NCBI GenBank assembly: GCA_003117195.1
Contig: BDSI01000037.1
Span: 877,501 to 941,500 of the forward strand
Source of the DNA: Eudorina sp. 2006-703-Eu-15
Taxonomy: Eukaryota > Chlorophyta > Chlorophyceae > Chlamydomonadales > Volvocaceae
Direction: 5' to 3'
DNA: 64,000 nt
Part shown: positions 21,342 through 32,900 of the stretch, one piece after another
How the letters are laid out: each line of letters starts with the position of its first letter
Numbering within the stretch: the stretch's first letter is position 1
Translations under genes and position numbers: made by a program
Notes under the pieces: generated by a model
Seen by the model: only the letters and a program-made list of their open reading frames with translations
Told to the model about the DNA's origin: nothing
Database searches by the model: none

Positions 21342-24300
21342 ATCGTCGTCGTCGCCCTGCCCGCGGGAGCCCCCTCCCCCCCTCCCCCCCTCCCCCCACC
21401 CGAAACCCCTCTGCCCGCGACCCGAGTGCCCGGATCGCAGCCCGCGGGCTGCAATCTCTGACCCCGTCGATCAGCGTTTCGCCCTCTCCCCGGATGTCCC
21501 CCACCCACCCCGGCACGTGGCGTCCTTCGCAGCAGTGTGGTTCCCAACCTTCCGTGTGACCTTCCTTCCGTGTGACCTTCCTTCCGTGTGACCTTCCGTG
21601 TGATCGCAGTCCTCCTCCTCCTCCTGACGATGCCCGCATGTCGATGCCCCCCCCATGTCGATGCCCCCCCCATGTCGATGCCCCCCCGCATGTCGATGCC
21701 CCCCCCGCATGTCGATGCCCCCCCCGCATGTCGATGCCCCCCGCGATGCCCCCCCGCATGTCGATATCCACCTACCCCCAACACCCCCTCCCCCATGGTG
21801 CAGCCAAGTGCAGCTTCAATATATCGTCTACCTCTTCCCCACCCACCCCACCCACCCACCCAACCTCGGGTTCGTTTCGGGTTTTTCTCTCTTCAAATTT
21901 CCACCCACCCCTCTCTCCTCCTTGCCGGCCCCCCCCATCCCGTCCACAGACGTCCAGGCGGTGGGTCACGACTGCGACCTGGCGCTGCTGTCGGTGGAGG
22001 ACGAGTCGTTCTGGTCCAGTCCCACGGCCATGCTGCCCCTGGAGCTGGGGCCGGTTCCGGAGCTGCAGCAGGGGGTGGTGGTGGTGGGCTACCCCACCGG
22101 CGGCGACAACACCAGCGTCACCAGCGGCGTGGTCAGCCGGGTGGAGGTGGCGCAGTATGCGCACGCGGCCAGCCACCTGATGGCCTGCCAGATTGACGCA
22201 GCGATCAACCCGGGTGGGTTTAGGGTTTAGGGTTCGGGTGGGGTGGGTATAGGAAATGGGGAGGGTAGACATATTTATATTGGGGAGGTGGGGGGGTGCG
22301 GAGGGGAGGGGCCGAGGGGCGGATCGTTGGCCGTGGGACACGGGTGCAGGCAGGGCGCAGCTTAAGTGGTCGGCCGTGTGCGCGCCGGTGGCTAGAGCCC
22401 AGTTCTGGGTGGCTTGAGCCGTCATTGGAACATATCGCTGGGCAGTCACTACGGGGCAATGGTCACGGGTCGGGGTGAGCTGCGGGCGGCTGCCGTGTTT
22501 GAAGGGCCACCGCAGACACGCAGCACCAGGGCCAGGACCAGGACCAGGACCAGATCGGTGGGCTGCTTGGTTCGCACCGCGATATATAGCACGCTCCAGG
22601 CGATGGGTCGCAGACACGCTGTCGTCCAGCCGTACACGCGACATGCCGGTCTCCTTCCGCCACCTGCCATGGAGGCCGTCACCTAACCGAACCCGCAACC
22701 CCCAACCCCCCAATCTGCACATCCGCCCTCGGCGCGGGTCGTCCGCCCGCGCCGGAACCCCCTCCCGCGTCGCCTCCCGACCGGACCTTGGACTGGACTG
22801 GACTGAACCCTCCCCCATCCCTGGACGTCGGTTTGCATCCGGGTGTGGCTGCGGTGGCTGCCTCGCCTCGCTGCGGTGTTACGGTCGCGTGCGCCCACCT
22901 TAGGCAACAGCGGTGAGTGTGGATGTCCCGACAGGGAATGACATCCTCATCGCAACCGCGCGCGTCGCAACAAGGGTAGTCGATGCCCCGGCGGGCGCTG
23001 GGGCCTCGCGAAGTTTATACTTGTGCGGTGTTGGGGATGGGGGTGGGGGTGGTGGGGGTGGCGGCGGTGGTGGTGGTTGGCCTTTACCCCCTTGGCGCGT
23101 GTCTGTTACCCCTGGGGGCATTTTAACCCCTGGCGTGCGTACGGCTGTGTTTTCATGTTGATCCTCGTCCCGTCTCTCCGGCCCGCAGGCGGCCCGGCGC
23201 TCCAGGGCGATCAGGTGGTGGGAGTGGCCTTCCAGAACCTTCCGGGGGCTGAGAACATCGGCTACATCATCCCCACGCCCGTGGTCTCACACTTCCTGTC
23301 CGAGGTCCGGAAGTACGGCTCGTACCAGGTACGGTACGCGTCGTACGGTACACGTCGTGCGGCATTGCGGTGGAGCGACCAATTCGCGTGCTGACAAATT
23401 ATGATCTCTATTTGAGCAGACATTTTCTGCGGCCAAGGAAGCATCGTCTTACCGTATCCGACCACATCTCGGGCTCCGTTTCACGCCGTTGTTGCTTTCT
23501 CTTCTCCCCCAATGACCGGATTGCGGATCGCCCCTCACTGACCCCCGCACCCCCGCACCTACGCACCTACGCACCCCCCCTGCCCGGCCCTCGGCGTCCC
23601 ACGACCCGAAGGGCTACTGCAGCCTGGGCGTGCTGTGCCAGAACCTGGAGAATCCGCACCTCCGGGCGGCCCTGGGCATGAAGGAGGGCATGACGGGGGT
23701 GCTGGTCAACACCATCCAGAAGACCTCCAACGCGGCCAAGGTGGGCGGCAGGCCACCGCGACGCCGCGCGGCGACAGCCGTGCCGCACCTAACACCGTAT
23801 CAAGCCCCGGCCCCCTCCGTAGCGCGGGCAGTTTGAATACCGTATGTCTACCAATTTCCTGTACCCGCCGTAGCGCGCACGATCGGCGAGGCAGCGCCGC
23901 GAGCCCGTTTCGAGTTTTCGTGCGCACGGGCGCTCAGACGTTGGGGTGGCGCGTGGCGGGCTTGGCAGCGAAAGTGCTGGGGGGGAAGGGGGTGAATTCT
24001 CGCCGGCACGCTCTTTGCGGCCCCTGGCCGCCTGCAGAGGTTCGTTCGATCCACCGGCGTGCCTTCCCCAACTCGGCGCTGCAGGAAGATTACGTCGGCG
24101 CCAAGACCCCTCAGGTGCCCCCCCTATACCGCCCTGGGCTGTCTTCTTCCTTTGTACTCCCCACCTAAATCCCGCCCGGCATGCCGTGCTTGTCGTTCTT
24201 CATGCTCCCCATTGGCCGGGTCCCCCATCCATCCGAACGCGCACAGGTGCTGAAGCCCGGCGACGTCCTGCTGGAGTTTGACGGCGTCAAGATCGCCAAC

Positions 24301-26580
24301 GGTGAGAACGGGGCGCCTCGGGGGCGGTGCGGCGGCTGCGGACGGAAAGGCATTGGGCCCGGAACGGACCCCGGCCCCACGCCCCCGTGGGGGGGAGGCG
24401 GATCACGGCTCGCTCGCTCTGCCGCCCCCCGGAGTGGCGGTGGGATGGGGTCCTCGCCCTCGCGGCGGCGGGGATGCGGGGGGGCCGCCGCCGCCGCGGC
24501 GCCTGGTGCGCTGCTGCGCCTTGGGATCTAGGCCTTGGGTTCGGTTTGGAACTGTGTTGCTGTGTTGCTGTGTTGCCGCTTGCCTTGACTCCCCGTGGAC
24601 CCACCGAGCTGTACCTACCGCATCGAAGGGTGGTCGGCCGAGTGGTCCTCCCGGCCTCTTCGTCGCTCCCATCCGGGTGACCTTGCCAAACGCCCCCCGC
24701 CCCCGCTCCCTCGCTCCCCTTCCCTCCCCTCCCCGGGCCCCCGGGGTCCCGCCCAGACGGCACGGTACACCTGCGGCAACGCGAGCGCATCTACTTCTCC
24801 TACCTGATCACGCTCAAACCCACCGGGGCCACCGCCAAGCTCAAGGTGCGGTGGGAGAGACCCGTGGCTGACCGGGGGGGAGGGGGAGAGACCTGTCTGG
24901 CTGACCGGGGGGGAGGGGGGAGAGACCTGTCTGGCTGACCGGGGGGGAGGGGGGAGAGACCTGTCTGGCTGACCGGGGGGGAGGGGGGAGAGACCTGTCT
25001 GGCTGGGTGGAAACGTATTGGGGCACCGACAGCGGATGTGTTGGGGCAGCAGGTCAGGTCAGGTCAATGCGGCTCAGGTCGGGTCAGGGTCAGGGTCAGG
25101 GTCAGGGTCAGGGTCAGGGTGAGGGTCGGGTCTGACGTGTGCCAGGTTTTGTTCGTCTTCGCAGGTGCTACGGGACGGCCAGGTACTGTCGTACGATCTG
25201 GCAGTTACCCCCAACGACCTGCTGGTGCCGGTGCACTGCTACGACCGCCTGCCGTCGTACTTCATGTTCGCGGGGCTGGTGTTCGTGCCGCTCACCCAGC
25301 CGTACCTCCACGAGTACGGCGAGGACTGGATGAATTCGGCACCGCGCAGGCTGTACGACAAGGCCATGCACGGCATGATGCAGAAGCCGCATCAGCAGAT
25401 CGTCATCCTCAGCCAGGTGCGGACTGCGGAGCGAGGGGGGGCTGCGAGGGGGTGCAGCCGGCAGAACGGGTCAGTCTCTCAGTCAGGCTCCTGGCGGGGT
25501 CCTGCTGGGGGCTGGTGCTGCGCTGTTGCCCGTTCTCATCGCGGCACTCGGCAGCGGGGGGCTGTGCTACGCCGGGTTACGCTGTGTCCGTCGCTGTAAT
25601 GGCCTTTTCCACCGCACCGTCGCATGTCGCAGCACACGCAGTGCGGCCCGTGTCGTTCTGCCGCAACTCGGCGCTTCCGTCCAACACTGCATCACGCCCA
25701 CGGCCCAGCACGTTCCGATGCTGCGTGTGAGCACCCGTACCTCTTTATATTTAATGCCCTCCAACCCAGTCCTAAGTCCAACCCAGTCCTAAGTCCAACC
25801 CAGTCCTAAGTCCAACCCAGTCCTAATTCCAACCCAGTCCTGAGTCCAACCCAGAGTCATGTGACCAACCTGGCCGCCAGTGCTGATGTGCACTTCTCAG
25901 GTGCTGACAAGCCCACGTCTTGCCCTGCCCTGCCCCTCCCCCTTATGCCCCTCCCTCCCCCCCGCCCCCCCACCCGCCCCCAGGTGCTGGTGGATGACGT
26001 CAATACGGGCTACCAGCAGTTCCAGTCGCTGCAGGTGCTGCGGGTCAACGGCACGGAGGTGCTCAACTTGGCGCACCTGAAGGAGCTGGTGGAGGGGGGG
26101 ACGTCGGACCGCTTCGTGCGGTTCGAGCTGGAGGACGAGCGCATCATGGTGGTGGACAGGTGGGGGCGGCGCGCCGCAGTGGGACGTGCGACTGGAGTAG
26201 GGGCACCACGGGGGTATGGGTACTCGGTACTGAATGTGAGGGGCCGGCCATGGGCCCGCCCTTGGCCGCGGCGGGTGCCGCAGGCACGGTGCTGGCTGCG
26301 CTCCTGGCCACACCAATGCCTCCACCAAGTACCCCAAGTGTGTGACGATGAGCTCTCGGGAGTGAAGAGCGCATAGCGGATAAGCAGCTAGGGTGCTCTC
26401 ACTGGTCACGGCGGTGACGACGAGTGCCGAGGACGCCCCCCCGGGTCCTCAGGGAGCTCACCCGGCTATCCGTTGACCTGTTGACCCGCACCGCCCGACA
26501 GGTCTCTGGCCCTGGACGCCAACTGCCGGATCATGGAGCGCTACCGGGTGCCGTCCAGCGTGTCGGCGGACATCGTCTGA
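19803..26580 (+). CDS. DEG: Deg/HtrA-type serine protease (Deg2/Deg10-like)
   Basis: Complete gene, 864 residues in ten exons: 19803-21204, 21950-22213, 22904-22912 (9 nt), 23189-23328, 23612-23740, 24247-24301, 24757-24845, 25165-25416, 25984-26159, 26502-26580 (865 codons, all phases consistent). The start [15 protein letters not shown] is the first in-frame ATG; the following region is basic and hydroxylated, suiting organelle import. About 390 residues of Gln/Ala/Ser/Gly-rich sequence precede the protease domain ([18 protein letters not shown]). The catalytic triad is His in LTNAHVV, Asp in [11 protein letters not shown] and Ser in GNSGGPA. Two PDZ-like regions follow (around [14 protein letters not shown] and [12 protein letters not shown]; then [25 protein letters not shown]). 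This PDZ arrangement and the ending SSVSADIV match plant Deg2/Deg10 rather than Deg1. Such oligomeric proteases remove damaged proteins in chloroplasts or mitochondria. Without the microexon the active-site Asn-Ser is lost. Confidence 0.95.
21310..21357. repeat. (GTC/ATC)n trinucleotide repeat
   Basis: CGTCGTCATCGTCGTC-type run in Deg intron 1, after the GTGCGT donor at 21205, so non-coding. Confidence 0.85.
21631..21765. repeat. 17-18-bp tandem repeat (CATGTCGATGCCCCCCC)
   Basis: About seven copies with variable C-tract length in Deg intron 1. Confidence 0.9.
22214..22236. repeat. Short telomere-like TTTAGGG run
   Basis: GGGTTTAGGGTTTAGGGTT immediately after the donor of Deg exon 2; about 2.5 plant-type telomere units. 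Too short to be more than an interstitial coincidence or scar. Confidence 0.5.
22904..22912 (+). other. 9-nt microexon encoding the protease active site
   Basis: GCAACAGCG between CCACCTTAG and GTGAGTGT. Joined to CCGG (ending 22213) and GCGGCCCG (from 23189) it gives Pro-Gly-Asn-Ser-Gly-Gly-Pro, the conserved HtrA nucleophile motif. Skipping it keeps frame but deletes Asn-Ser-Gly. Confidence 0.9.
24866..25003. repeat. 33-34-bp tandem repeat x4
   Basis: Unit containing GAGAGACCTGTCTGGCTGAC and a variable G tract, in Deg intron 7. Confidence 0.9.
25079..25128. repeat. (GGGTCA)n hexamer repeat
   Basis: About seven GGGTCA units in Deg intron 7, just upstream of the acceptor at 25164. Confidence 0.9.
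25760..25853. repeat. 17-bp tandem repeat (TCCAACCCAGTCCTAAG)
   Basis: About five and a half copies in Deg intron 8. Confidence 0.9.
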
Positions 26581-26778
26581 TGGCTGGGGCTAGGGAGGGG
26601 GGTGGGGACGGGTGGACCTCCTGTACTGCGCATTGCTTGGCACCCCGGTGGTGGTTTACTCGTCCCATTCTGCGTTTGGGCCGTTGCGCCCATGTCCGCC
26701 TTGGGGGCTTGAGGGAAATGACAATGGAGGCAAGGGGGAATTCTGAGAGTGTGAATGTGTTTGTCGGCAGGCGGCGTG

Positions 26779-26783
26779 TGTAA
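26779..26783 (+). terminator. Possible TGTAA poly(A) signal of the Deg gene
   Basis: TGTAA about 200 bp past the stop codon. TGTAA is the usual poly(A) signal in Chlamydomonas and relatives. I did not find it at a comparable distance behind the other genes here, so this is tentative. Confidence 0.45.
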
Positions 26784-28653
26784 GAAGTAGAGAGAGAGAG
26801 AGAGAAAGGCCACTAGCCTTGCAAGGAGGCAGGGTTCTGCCGACACCTAACCTAGAGGTGGTGGACGGTTGCGCCTTACAGTGGATGACGGCTGCAAGAA
26901 GGCAGCCAGCGACACGGTCTGTTGCGCCAGGGGCACCTGAAGGATGTGGTGTCCAGCAGGAGCGGAGCCTGCGCTGTGGGGGAGGGTCTCTGGGAGGGCT
27001 TGAAAGAAAGGCTCTCCCGAAACTGAACCCGGGTGCCCACGTCAGGGCACTTGCACGAACGTGATGCACGTGACCCGCGGGTAACTGCGATTGTACGGTG
27101 AGAACCAGGTAGCTCAACTGACATGGGCTTGCGGGGTGTGCGTTTCACGGCTTGCTTGATGATGCTTTGGACCGTCTGTCAAGTTGGCGGACAAATCTTT
27201 GCGCACCGTGCAGGGTCGGGGTCAGTAATGCAGGTGAACGCCGCGGTTGCCTCGAGCGCTGGTATTCCTCACTATTGACACCTTGCTGAGTGTGTTTGCC
27301 CCTGGCAAGAGAGCATCGAGTGGTGGTATCTGTTACCTCGTGTGCAAGGAAGAATGTTACAGCGGATGCCGAGGAACGGTTGGGTACCCGTTCGGTGCCT
27401 TCACAGTACGGCAAGCCAGCGGGGTCCCGCCATCCGCTCAGTGAGGCTGAGCACTAAACTTGATGCTCTGAAGGCTACGGCTGCCTGCCTGGGTGACAAG
27501 TTGGCACAGGTCGCAGAACGGCCGCACCAGCCCTGCTATTCCCGATTGAATGGCGCAGGCCGGACCCCCGGAAAAACTTGATCGAGGAGGTCCATGTTTG
27601 CGAGAGATGTCGCCGACGGCCGCGACCGCGCGCATAGCCCAACCGCGAGAGCCTTGTGACCTCTTGCACATAGAATGCGCGTCGTAATCGGTCGGCGGGC
27701 GAAGAGGAGCACGTCTAAGGTCGGCGACTTCACGTCGACCGGAAAATGTGTTTGCGCGCAGAACGCATCCGACATGATCAGCATAGCTCAAAAGGATGTG
27801 CTTGCGAGGTTTCAGGCCCGAACGCGGGCGCCTGTTGCTACCTCGTTCGCGTGTCTTGCCCCTGCCCCTGCCTCGCGCTCCCCGCCTCTCGGCACGCCAC
27901 GCCAGCGTTCGTCACCCGGCCCCGCGCTGTGCTCCAGGGGCTGAGCCCATTTTCACAGCTTCACGGAAGCTGACACCCTACCTGACGATTTGTCATCAGT
28001 CAGACCCTCGTCAGCTTGGCGCGTAGCCTTTCAGTGGTACCGAATGGGGTCTAAAACTTCCCCAACACCGTCCTAGTTTTTAAAGGTGGGCCGCACAGAA
28101 CATGATAGTTTCGAAAGTGGACAGCGCAAAACACAATAGTCTGTGAACATCCAACACTCAACATGTCCCACTCAATTTCTGTCTCAAGTGCATTGGCGAA
28201 TGCGTGTCTAGGCCTGCAAGCCCTCGCCCTGACCTCGCCCTGCCGCCTCAGCCCCCTGTATCTGCCCTATTTGCTGGATTGCGTGCAGAATATTTGGGGC
28301 ATGCACTTGATTGGACGCGTATACGGTAGACATTGACGTTGTAATCTGCGCATCCAGGTCTACGCGGCGGCTTGCATGCATGTTATGAGTCAACCATGCG
28401 CGCGTGCACTAGCCCGTGTGCAAGGCGAGAGATGGAGCACGCCCAATGCGTTGGCCTCGCGGGGTTACCCGGCTCAGGAGCGGCTGCACCCGCAAACACA
28501 AACGCGCCTTGGTTCTGCGACAGCAGTAGCCACAAAGCCTCTCTCCGCAGCCCGGGCAATCAGCACATTCACAGGCCGTCCTGCTCCTGCCACCCACCCA
28601 GCCCCAATGCGTCCGACTCCATCTTGCGGTGCCAATGCCGCTGAACCGCTGGC

Positions 28654-28772
28654 ATGGCGAAGATATATGCCGACAGGCTGCCGTCAGCGGCGGAGGCAAG
28701 GGCGAGGCCAGTCCTTGCCTCCGCCCTTGCCTCCGCCGCTGATGGCAGCCTGTCGGCATATATCTTCGCCAT
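28654..28772 (+). other. Long near-perfect hairpin, small-RNA precursor candidate
   Basis: Left arm 28654-28704 (starts ATGGCGAAGATATATGCCGA) and right arm 28722-28772 (ends CGGCATATATCTTCGCCAT) are inverse complements over 51 bp with one difference; the loop is 17 nt. In a plus-strand RNA the difference is a G-U pair, so all 51 positions pair; in a minus-strand RNA it would be an A-C mismatch. A miRNA/siRNA precursor or a foldback MITE are the main options. Confidence 0.6.
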
Positions 28773-29952
28773 CCAGTCGAGCCACACTCAATCCCTGCCG
28801 CAGACCGGATACATGCCGCATACACCGGTAGCGATAACCCATCCTGGAGCGAGGGAATCGCCGGCGGTTCCGTCCTTCCCACGAGGTGTACAACCCGCGC
28901 TCGCACACATCCCTAGAAGCGTAGCTGGTAATGTTGCCTCGCAGCTTTTGGCCTCGTCGCCTCCCATCCCAATCGGTGGCTTCGACGCAGGACAAGCGCT
29001 GGATCCCCCACCTCCACCCCGCCGGGCAAGGTGTGTCTGGGCTGTTTCTATTTACCTCCACCACCCTCCGTATGTCAATCGAGGCAGCGAAAACGCGAAA
29101 ACACGGCTGATGGGTGGCCCGGGAACAACTGCGGTCACTAGCGCTCCTACACCCACCTGGCCATCACACACCGTACCCTCGCCCGTGTCGGTCCGCACTC
29201 CGGCATGTTGCCCGTTGCCCTCCGGCATTCATCACAAACCGTGTTCCGGGAAAACTCCCCCAAACCCCATTCTCAGTTGCAACCCCATGCATATAAACCA
29301 TGACCCCGCCGGCCGCCAGCTGTCGTGCTCCACCCAAAGGACTGCCGGACTCCCACCCCCGTCTCCCAATGCACGTCCCATCCCCCAATACACGCCCTCC
29401 CTGCGCTGCTTCAATGTGCAATGACTGCGGGCGTCACCGTTAGTCGAAATCCATGTTAATGTCTCTCCTCCAGACCGTGCCTGCCATCGTGTCTGCGTTG
29501 ATTACTACTTCCCATCAACGTGGGGGCAGTGGGGTAGGTCCAGGCTCATCGTCTACGAAGGACACGAACTATGCTATCCTCCACAGCGCCCAACATCCTT
29601 ATTGCGTTGCCGCGAAGCAGTCGCCTTGCTATCCCGGACCGACCATGCCGGCGCCACCGCCTGCGCGCGGCTCAGTGGCCACGAGCGCCGTGGCCACAGA
29701 GCATGGCGGCCCCGTAAGACTGCATGGTCAAGGCAGACGACCGGCAGCTTCACCTCCGTTACCGCCCACAGTAGACCAGGGCGAGTCTGCACTGTCCCGA
29801 ACCCTCATGCCTGCAAAGGATTCACATTCCTCGCATTCCTCAACCCACCGCATGCTGTGTGGTAGTGCTGACCGTCACAAAATCCCTGAACGGCGCGTTG
29901 CTGGAGGCCCTCCCAAACAGACATGTACGGCTTGCAGGCATCCGGCTACCTG

Positions 29953-32900
29953 CTAAGAGCGCCACACGTCGTACTTCAGCAAGTGCGTGTCGTGCTCCTG
30001 CCGGATCGGGCCACCAGGCCGCACATCGACGTGCCATCGCACTTCAGTCGACAGCGGCTCTGGCGGGTAGGTGGCCTCGCCGTCAATTCCCGCCCTGGGG
30101 TCAAGGGGAATATTTGGGTGGTTGTGCGATGTGCAGAACGCGGGTAAATGTAACTAACCACAATCCACGAAGAAGGGCAAATGAATGGCGGCTGAGGGCC
30201 TGGAAGGTGCAATACCGTGCATCCCACTTTCTCTGGGGCAATTCGGGCTCATCCATAGTCGGGCTCGCCCATATGCCACTAACCATACATTCCCTATGTA
30301 CGAAAGACTATTTACGAAAAGTAAACCCCCTCGACCATGCCCGGCCGGATGAACCACTTGCCAGTCGAAGTCGATAAACTTGACGATCGGCGACTCGTCC
30401 TGAGACGGTTTGCGCACAAAGATGTTCGGGCGGCGCACGTCCCCGTGAGCTCCCTTCTTGCCGCCCTTCAACGCCACCTGGTGCGCGTTCAGCAGCGCCG
30501 CCTCCACCGCCGCCTGCACCCGGGCGACCTCCTCCCGCGGCGGCCTCTCGTTCATCAGCGAACTCAACATCTTCCAGCCGTCCTCCGCACGCAGCTCCTC
30601 CATTACGACCATGGTTACGGAGCCCACCTGCCGTACGTGGAACAGCTTGGGCGCCAGACCGGCATCGAACCAGGCCCGGTGCACCTGCATCCGTACGGCA
30701 ACAATAAGGTATTCGGGCAAGTTGACAGGCGGCCCAAGAGTTCACAGGCGAGACAGTAGCTAAGCGTAGGCATAAGAGCCCATGGGAAATCAGAAAACAG
30801 TTTCTTACACCACCCTGCCGAACCCAACGGCCGCACCTGCTCCCCGTACGGCCCCTTGACGAACTTGACGACCACCGGGACCCGGTCGCCCGCCGTGTGT
30901 TTGCCGTCTGGGGCCGTCATGGTCGCGCTGTACATCAGACCGTAGCCCCGGTAACGTATGTCGTCCAAGCCCTCCTCGAGCAAGCTGTACGGCAGCGTGC
31001 ACGGCAACTGCGTCTGGGTCGGGGTAACGCACGCCGCCTGCCGCAGCCTGGCCCGGCGTGCGATGTCCTCCGAATCTGCGGGCGTCGCATCCAGCTGGTT
31101 GTACCTCGCAAACAGCTGCCCCACGGTCTGCCGGTACGCGTCCAGCTTCGCCACAAGCCCCAGCATATCCGCGTTGCCGAGGTCGTTCGCCAGGTTAAGC
31201 TGAGGGCAATGATAGTGCAGTTGCAGAGCATCACACAATGAGAATTGAAAGTGCGGCGCCCCCTAGAGGTAAACAAGTGGTAACAATATTTCTTCAGCCC
31301 TGATTCCCCAATGTCCTGGTCCTGTGCTCACTACCTCCTTACCCCTTCATGACATTTGTTCTGACTGACCTTCGTTGGGGATTGTTACTGCTGTCCAATA
31401 TCCCACCTCTACTCACCTCCAAGAGGGGCACGTAGCCCACCCTGTTCTGGTAGATCGTCCAGACCCCGTGAATGCTGAAGTGTGGCCCGTCCAGCAGCAG
31501 CACCAGCGCTGGCAGCAGGTCAGCCTAGAGGGCGGTCGACCAGAGTCGTCAAGGACCAAGGTAACTTGCGGCGTTTGGTGGGCTTCAACTGCACACATAC
31601 ACACGCCACACGAACGAGCAACCCCGGCTGCGCTGCATCACTGCCTCAACCCACCTGCGCCTTCACTGATGTCGCCCAGAACTCGCCATCATCGTAGTGC
31701 TGCAACGGCACCATCCCACATGCAGATAGAAGGAAGGACAAAAAGGACAACGTTGCTTCAGTAGTTTGCCCGAGAAAGAGCAAAGCTGCTTTGGCCAACA
31801 CGCCAGGGTCTCAGGTCCAACCGCAGCCCCCCAAAGCACATGCTGTGTGCTGCAACAGTGCCAGAATGCCAACGAACCCTCACCTGCTGGTAATAACGCA
31901 GCGCCTGCATGAAGGGCGCCCCACCGCCACCCAACTTGCATTCGAGCAGGGCGACGACATACTGCCCATGGCAGGCAGTGAGCTTGCCGTCGTGGGCTGT
32001 TTCGCCTTCACGGATTGCAGATTGCGTTGACTCCGGCCTCGTCATGCCTTCGATTCTCAGCTCCTTGTGATGCCATAGCAGGAATGCATCTTGTAGTTGT
32101 ACCTCCTTTTCATAGAGGCCGCTGGTCAGAGCTAAAAGACTTCGTCCGGCGTTGTACAGCTGCGCAAACTCGACGGGATCCTCACGCATCAGGTCGGGCG
32201 GACAAGCGCACTGCAGCGCCGCGCGCACGAGGGGGCTGAACTCGGACGCCACCAGGTCCGCGGGGATGACGGCGGGTGGACAGGCCCTGGGCAGGTAGCC
32301 AAAGTATGCGGCCTTGCTGAGCTTGTCTTCAAGATCGTGACTGTCGTCCGGTTTCCACACGTACCTGTCGGCGGGAGGAGAGCGGGTGATTGGGTGATTG
32401 CAAGCTGATTTCCATTGGTCTCAACCCGCCGACTGAACACCACGGCGACTGGACAGCTGGTGCTCCCCAACCCGCATGATGTCCCCTTCAGTCCTCTTTC
32501 ACGCTGCGGATTTGCAACGCTGCGGATTTGCACAACGCTCATGGCAATGCACCTTCAGCCCTGTGCTCATATTACGTCATAGGCGGCGACACTCTTATTC
32601 ACAGGTAGATGCCCGACGTTTGTGCAAGGGACCCGACAGCCGTGACTGACTCTTGCCAAGCCTTGCTGTTTCCAAGAGTACTCGGGGTGAGCCCCTTGTC
32701 GAACTTGGCCTTCTTGAGGACGCGCTCTGCAGTACATCAAGTCAGCCCACCATGTGTTGCAGAGCTCGAGAACCGAGTAATAAACAGTTCCAAGGCGTAA
32801 TGCGCCCAAAGAACCCACGTGAGGTTTGTCACCAACGCAGCGGCCAGCCACATACACCCAATGCCCAAAGGCGTGCAACAGCACTCATCACAGCCATCCC

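Larger units (their letters stand above)
26581..29952. other. Gene-free stretch between Deg and FunK1-like genes
   Basis: The first 200 bp is probably Deg 3' UTR, including a short GA run at 26790-26804. The rest holds no exon I can support on either strand. Its main feature is the long hairpin at 28654-28772. Open frames over the hairpin mirror each other because of the inverted repeat and are not evidence of coding. Confidence 0.6.

Noticed and set aside
22214..22236. Telomere-like repeat as a chromosome end
   Set aside because: Only about 2.5 TTTAGGG units, inside an intron of an intact gene with coding sequence on both sides.
28569..29424. ORFs on both strands over the hairpin (for example 28654-29424 plus)
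   Set aside because: The same peptide pattern appears twice in opposite directions because the DNA is an inverted repeat; no domain, no splice support.
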